The position numbers and the translations under genes were made by a program. Positions 5,640 through 7,499 of a stretch of DNA of 7,499 nt are shown here, one piece after another. Each line of letters opens with the position of its first letter. Position 1 is the stretch's first letter. A model generated the notes under the pieces. That model searched no databases and was not told the DNA's origin. It saw nothing but the letters and a program-made list of their open reading frames with translations. Origin of the DNA: an uncultured Gammaproteobacteria bacterium (GTDB lineage: Bacteria; Pseudomonadota; Gammaproteobacteria; CAIUAS01); NCBI GenBank assembly GCA_903897205.1, contig CAIUAS010000296.1, positions 1 to 7,499 of the forward strand, in the 5' to 3' direction.

Positions 5640-6757
5640 AAATATTTCACTTGCCTGATTTAGGCGAAGGATTACCCGATGCAGAAATACGTGAGTGGTA
5701 TATTAGCGAGGGTGATGAAGTAAAGGTTGATCAGCCTATGGTTGCGATGGAAACAGCAAAAGCCGTGGTTGATGTTCCTGCACCGCGTAGTGGGCGTATT
5801 ACTAAATTGTATGGCAAAACCGGTGACGTCATTAACACTGGTGCCCCCTTAGTTGAATTTGCCGATGGCGAAGCAACTTCCTCTGCAAAAGGTACTGTCG
5901 TAGGTAATCTGGAAGTGGGTAACACGATCATTCAAGAATCTCCCACCGGCATTAAACCAACAGCTAGTGTTGCTACAGGCATTAAGGCAATTCCCGCCGT
6001 GCGTGCCCTGGCAAAAAAATTAAATGTGGATTTAAACCAAGTCACGCCAACAGGATCTCATAATCAAGTTACGGTCGCTGATGTTGAGCGAGCAGTTCAG
6101 CCACAAACAGCGACAGAAGTGGCTGGCGGTGAAGCCTTACGCGGCGTGAGACGAGCAATGGCTATTGCTATGGCCCAATCTCATAGTGAAGTAGTGCCTG
6201 TGCTGTTAGTAGATGATGCTGATATCCACGCATGGGAAGCCAACTCAGATATTACAGCAAGAATGATTCGCGCGCTGATTGCAGGCTGTAAAGCAGAACC
6301 TGCCTTAAATGCACACTATAACGGCAAAGCCATGGTTAGGTACTTACAAGAAGACGTGCATGTAGGATTAGCAATGGATTCCGGCGATGGTTTATTTGTA
6401 CCCGTGCTAAAAAATGCGAATAAGCAAACACCCACTCAATGGCGAGCTAAAATTAATACCTTAAAAGAACAAGTGAAAAATCGCACGGTCGCGCAAGAAG
6501 AATTAAAAGGCGCTACCATGGTTTTATCCAATGTAGGCATCTTTGTGGGCAAGTATGCTAGTCCTATTATAGTGCCTCCTACCGTAGCGATAATGGCAAC
6601 AGGCCGAGTACGAGAAGAAGTGATTGCATATAATGGAAAAGTAGAAATTCATCGTATCCTACCTATTTCACTAAGCTTTGATCATCGTGCAGTAACGGGT
6701 GGCGAAGCGGCACGGTTTTTAGCGACAGTGATTAAAGATTTGCAAGAAGAAAAATAA
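5636..6757 (+). CDS. pdhC: 2-oxo acid dehydrogenase E2 component, lipoyl dihydrolipoamide acyltransferase
   Basis: This is the core of the complex; it accepts the acyl group from E1 on a swinging lipoyl arm and transfers it to CoA. The 373 residues show the standard order. A single lipoyl domain (1-77) has the lipoylation lysine K42 in METAKAVV. A linker (78-116) leads to a peripheral-subunit-binding domain (117-154, AIPAVRALAKKLNV...VTVADVERA). After a second short linker comes the catalytic domain (about 168-373). This domain has MVLSNVGIFVG (296-305), and near the end SFDHRAVTGGEAARF (347-361). H350 is the catalytic histidine, but the position normally occupied by aspartate in HxxxDG is threonine (T354). 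The rest of the domain looks intact, so I infer an active variant and not a dead copy. GGAG lies five bases before the ATG, and the start overlaps the E1-beta stop by 4 nt. Substrate (acetyl versus branched acyl) is unresolved. Confidence 0.93.
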   Translation: MKIFHLPDLGEGLPDAEIREWYISEGDEVKVDQPMVAMETAKAVVDVPAPRSGRITKLYGKTGDVINTGAPLVEFADGEATSSAKGTVVGNLEVGNTIIQESPTGIKPTASVATGIKAIPAVRALAKKLNVDLNQVTPTGSHNQVTVADVERAVQPQTATEVAGGEALRGVRRAMAIAMAQSHSEVVPVLLVDDADIHAWEANSDITARMIRALIAGCKAEPALNAHYNGKAMVRYLQEDVHVGLAMDSGDGLFVPVLKNANKQTPTQWRAKINTLKEQVKNRTVAQEELKGATMVLSNVGIFVGKYASPIIVPPTVAIMATGRVREEVIAYNGKVEIHRILPISLSFDHRAVTGGEAARFLATVIKDLQEEK

Positions 6758-6791
6758 AATACTCCGTGACAATTAATCACTAGTATTTTTT
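6756..6791 (+). terminator. AT-rich hairpin terminator of the E1/E2 operon
   Basis: AAAATACT (6756-6763) pairs with AGTATTTT (6782-6789). An inner GTGA/TCAC stem (6766-6769 with 6777-6780) closes a 7-nt loop, with a small CC/T internal loop between the two stems. Six T residues (6786-6791) finish the element. It begins within the E2 stop codon. It is less GC-rich than usual but has the layout of an intrinsic terminator. Confidence 0.7.
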
Positions 6792-6915
6792 CCAGTGCTT
6801 TACGTGCGTAGACATCAAATTGATAGCATTTACCTTGTTGCGATATGAGAGTATTGAACATTAGTAATTACTTTAAAATATTTAAACCTCCTACTCAAAC
6901 CTCAGTCATTAACTA

Positions 6916-6945
6916 TTGTTACCACTACAGAGTTTCCTTGATAAT
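6916..6945 (+). promoter_or_regulatory. Candidate promoter for the BON-domain gene
   Basis: TTGTTA (-35, 4 of 6 matches) and GATAAT (-10, 5 of 6 matches) are spaced by 18 bp, giving a start near 6952 and a leader of about 60 nt. The alternative is TATAGT at 6981-6986 without a clear -35. If the gene is stress-induced like osmY, the second could be read by an alternative sigma factor, but this is speculation. Confidence 0.25.
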
Positions 6946-7003
6946 TTAACGATACTTAATCGTGTTTCAAGCGCTTTGAGTATAGTAGCAGCCATTTTTT
7001 AAA

Positions 7004-7008
7004 AGGAG
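7004..7008 (+). promoter_or_regulatory. Ribosome-binding site of the BON-domain gene
   Basis: AGGAG is 6 bases before the ATG at 7015. It is a near-consensus site and fixes the start at the signal-peptide methionine. Confidence 0.8.
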
Positions 7009-7014
7009 AGTAAT

Positions 7015-7359
7015 ATGAAAAAAGCTTTTAAGCAGGTAATGTTGGTGATTATTCCCTGTTTGAGTTTAAGTGTAACAGGTTTTGCAATTGCGCAAGATAC
7101 TATGCATAGTAATAATATTCAGGGCCAGGAAAATGCGAATCAATATGTAGGTAGTAGCGCATTAACTGTCAAAGTAAAAGCTAAGCTTATGGCTGATGAT
7201 ACTGTGAAGAGTTTACCCATTACGGTTAATTCTTATAAAAGTACGATACAATTAGCGGGTTTTGTTGATGATGTGCAGCAAGTAAACGCGGCGATTCGCG
7301 CCGCAAAAAGTGTCGAAGGTGTAAAACAAGTTAGAAATTGTTTGATTATAAAACACTAA
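7015..7359 (+). CDS. Small exported single-BON-domain protein (OsmY-like)
   Basis: This 114-residue protein starts with a typical Sec signal peptide: basic MKKAFK, a hydrophobic core (about 8-23) and an AIA-Q cleavage site after residue 26. The mature protein of about 88 residues has a short polar, Asn/Gln-rich N-terminus and then one BON domain (about 48-114). The domain is recognisable by the early KVKAKLMADDTVKSLPITV segment, then STIQLAGFVDD (76-86) and the closing VEGVKQVRN (100-108). BON domains in periplasmic proteins are thought to bind membranes or lipid and to support envelope integrity under stress; E. coli OsmY has two such domains, this protein one. C15 is not in a lipobox, so a lipoprotein is unlikely. 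It appears to be a single-gene unit with its own leader. The exact function is not deducible. Confidence 0.85.
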   Translation: MKKAFKQVMLVIIPCLSLSVTGFAIAQDTMHSNNIQGQENANQYVGSSALTVKVKAKLMADDTVKSLPITVNSYKSTIQLAGFVDDVQQVNAAIRAAKSVEGVKQVRNCLIIKH

Positions 7360-7394
7360 AGCTCATAGGCGTCAACTTAAGCGGTACACTATGA

Positions 7395-7427
7395 AGGTTG
7401 GGTTGCGCTGCGCTTAACCCAACCTAC
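7395..7427 (-). repeat. REP-like palindrome with GTAG head
   Basis: AGGTTGGGTT (7395-7404) is perfectly complementary to AACCCAACCT (7416-7425), and the intervening GCG-CTG-CGC-TT can extend the stem by a further 3 bp. Read on the minus strand the element begins GTAG (7427-7424) directly before the stem, which is the head tetranucleotide seen in many REP sequences mobilised by RAYT (REP-associated tyrosine transposase) proteins. No T-tract follows on the plus strand, so it is not a standard terminator, although it lies 35 bp past the BON-domain stop and could protect the mRNA 3' end. Whether it is repeated elsewhere cannot be seen from one copy. The 72 bases to its right carry no supportable gene. 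Confidence 0.55.
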
Positions 7428-7499
7428 TTCTCCAGTTCTAAAGTAAACTCTGCTCTTCGTTTCGCAACTTGCGTTATTGTACTATTTTTATAGTGCTGG

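Larger units (their letters stand above)
6792..7014. other. Intergenic region upstream of the BON-domain gene
   Basis: I find no open frame with a ribosome-binding site here on either strand. The first 110 bases are featureless AT-rich sequence. The promoter-proximal half holds two candidate -10 elements. GATAAT (6940-6945) lies 18 bp after TTGTTA (6916-6921). TATAGT (6981-6986) is a better hexamer but has no recognisable -35; an AAGCGCTT palindrome (6969-6976) lies just before it. I cannot choose between them. Confidence 0.45.

Noticed and set aside
5731..5931. Minus-strand open frame of 66 codons inside E2
   Set aside because: It is antisense to the lipoyl domain coding region and its translation looks like a frame artefact of that sequence.

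Overview
The window looks like chromosome from an AT-rich gammaproteobacterium. A Legionellales-type organism is my best guess, because a leucine dehydrogenase next to a heteromeric E1-alpha/E1-beta/E2 complex, and a DUF1189-like membrane protein, fit that group. This rests on protein resemblance and base composition, and I could not run a search. Most of the window is ordinary metabolic chromosome. I see no tRNA, rRNA, CRISPR array, transposase or phage gene.

Left part (1-2191). The 3' end of an FAD-linked 2-hydroxyacid oxidase/dehydrogenase gene (GlcD/D-lactate dehydrogenase type) enters from the left and ends at 466. Facing it on the minus strand are two membrane-protein genes. At 525-1283 is an unrecognised protein with three membrane segments and a long C-terminal coiled coil. 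At 1421-2191 is a DUF1189-like protein.

Centre (2192-6791). A 260-bp divergent intergenic region carries candidate promoters in both directions. Leucine dehydrogenase (2452-3492) follows and ends at a textbook intrinsic terminator (3513-3541). Immediately downstream lies a tightly packed operon: E1-alpha (3575-4666), E1-beta (4659-5639, 8-nt overlap) and lipoylated E2 (5636-6757, 4-nt overlap). It closes with an AT-rich hairpin terminator. Leucine dehydrogenase converts leucine, valine and isoleucine to branched 2-oxo acids, and an E1/E2 complex of this type converts 2-oxo acids to acyl-CoAs. The neighbourhood therefore suggests a branched-chain 2-oxo acid dehydrogenase role, perhaps supplying iso/anteiso fatty-acid primers, as an alternative to a plain pyruvate dehydrogenase label. 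No E3 (dihydrolipoamide dehydrogenase) gene is present.

Right part (6792-7499). After a 3'/5' intergenic stretch comes a small secreted single-BON-domain protein (7015-7359). A REP-like palindrome with a GTAG head on the minus strand (7395-7427) follows. The last 72 bases hold no gene I can defend.

The points most worth a second look are the E2 catalytic motif, which reads HxxxTG instead of HxxxDG; the terminator placed where a promoter for the E1/E2 operon would be expected; the REP-like element; and the orphan coiled-coil membrane protein. I found no convincing new multi-gene system.
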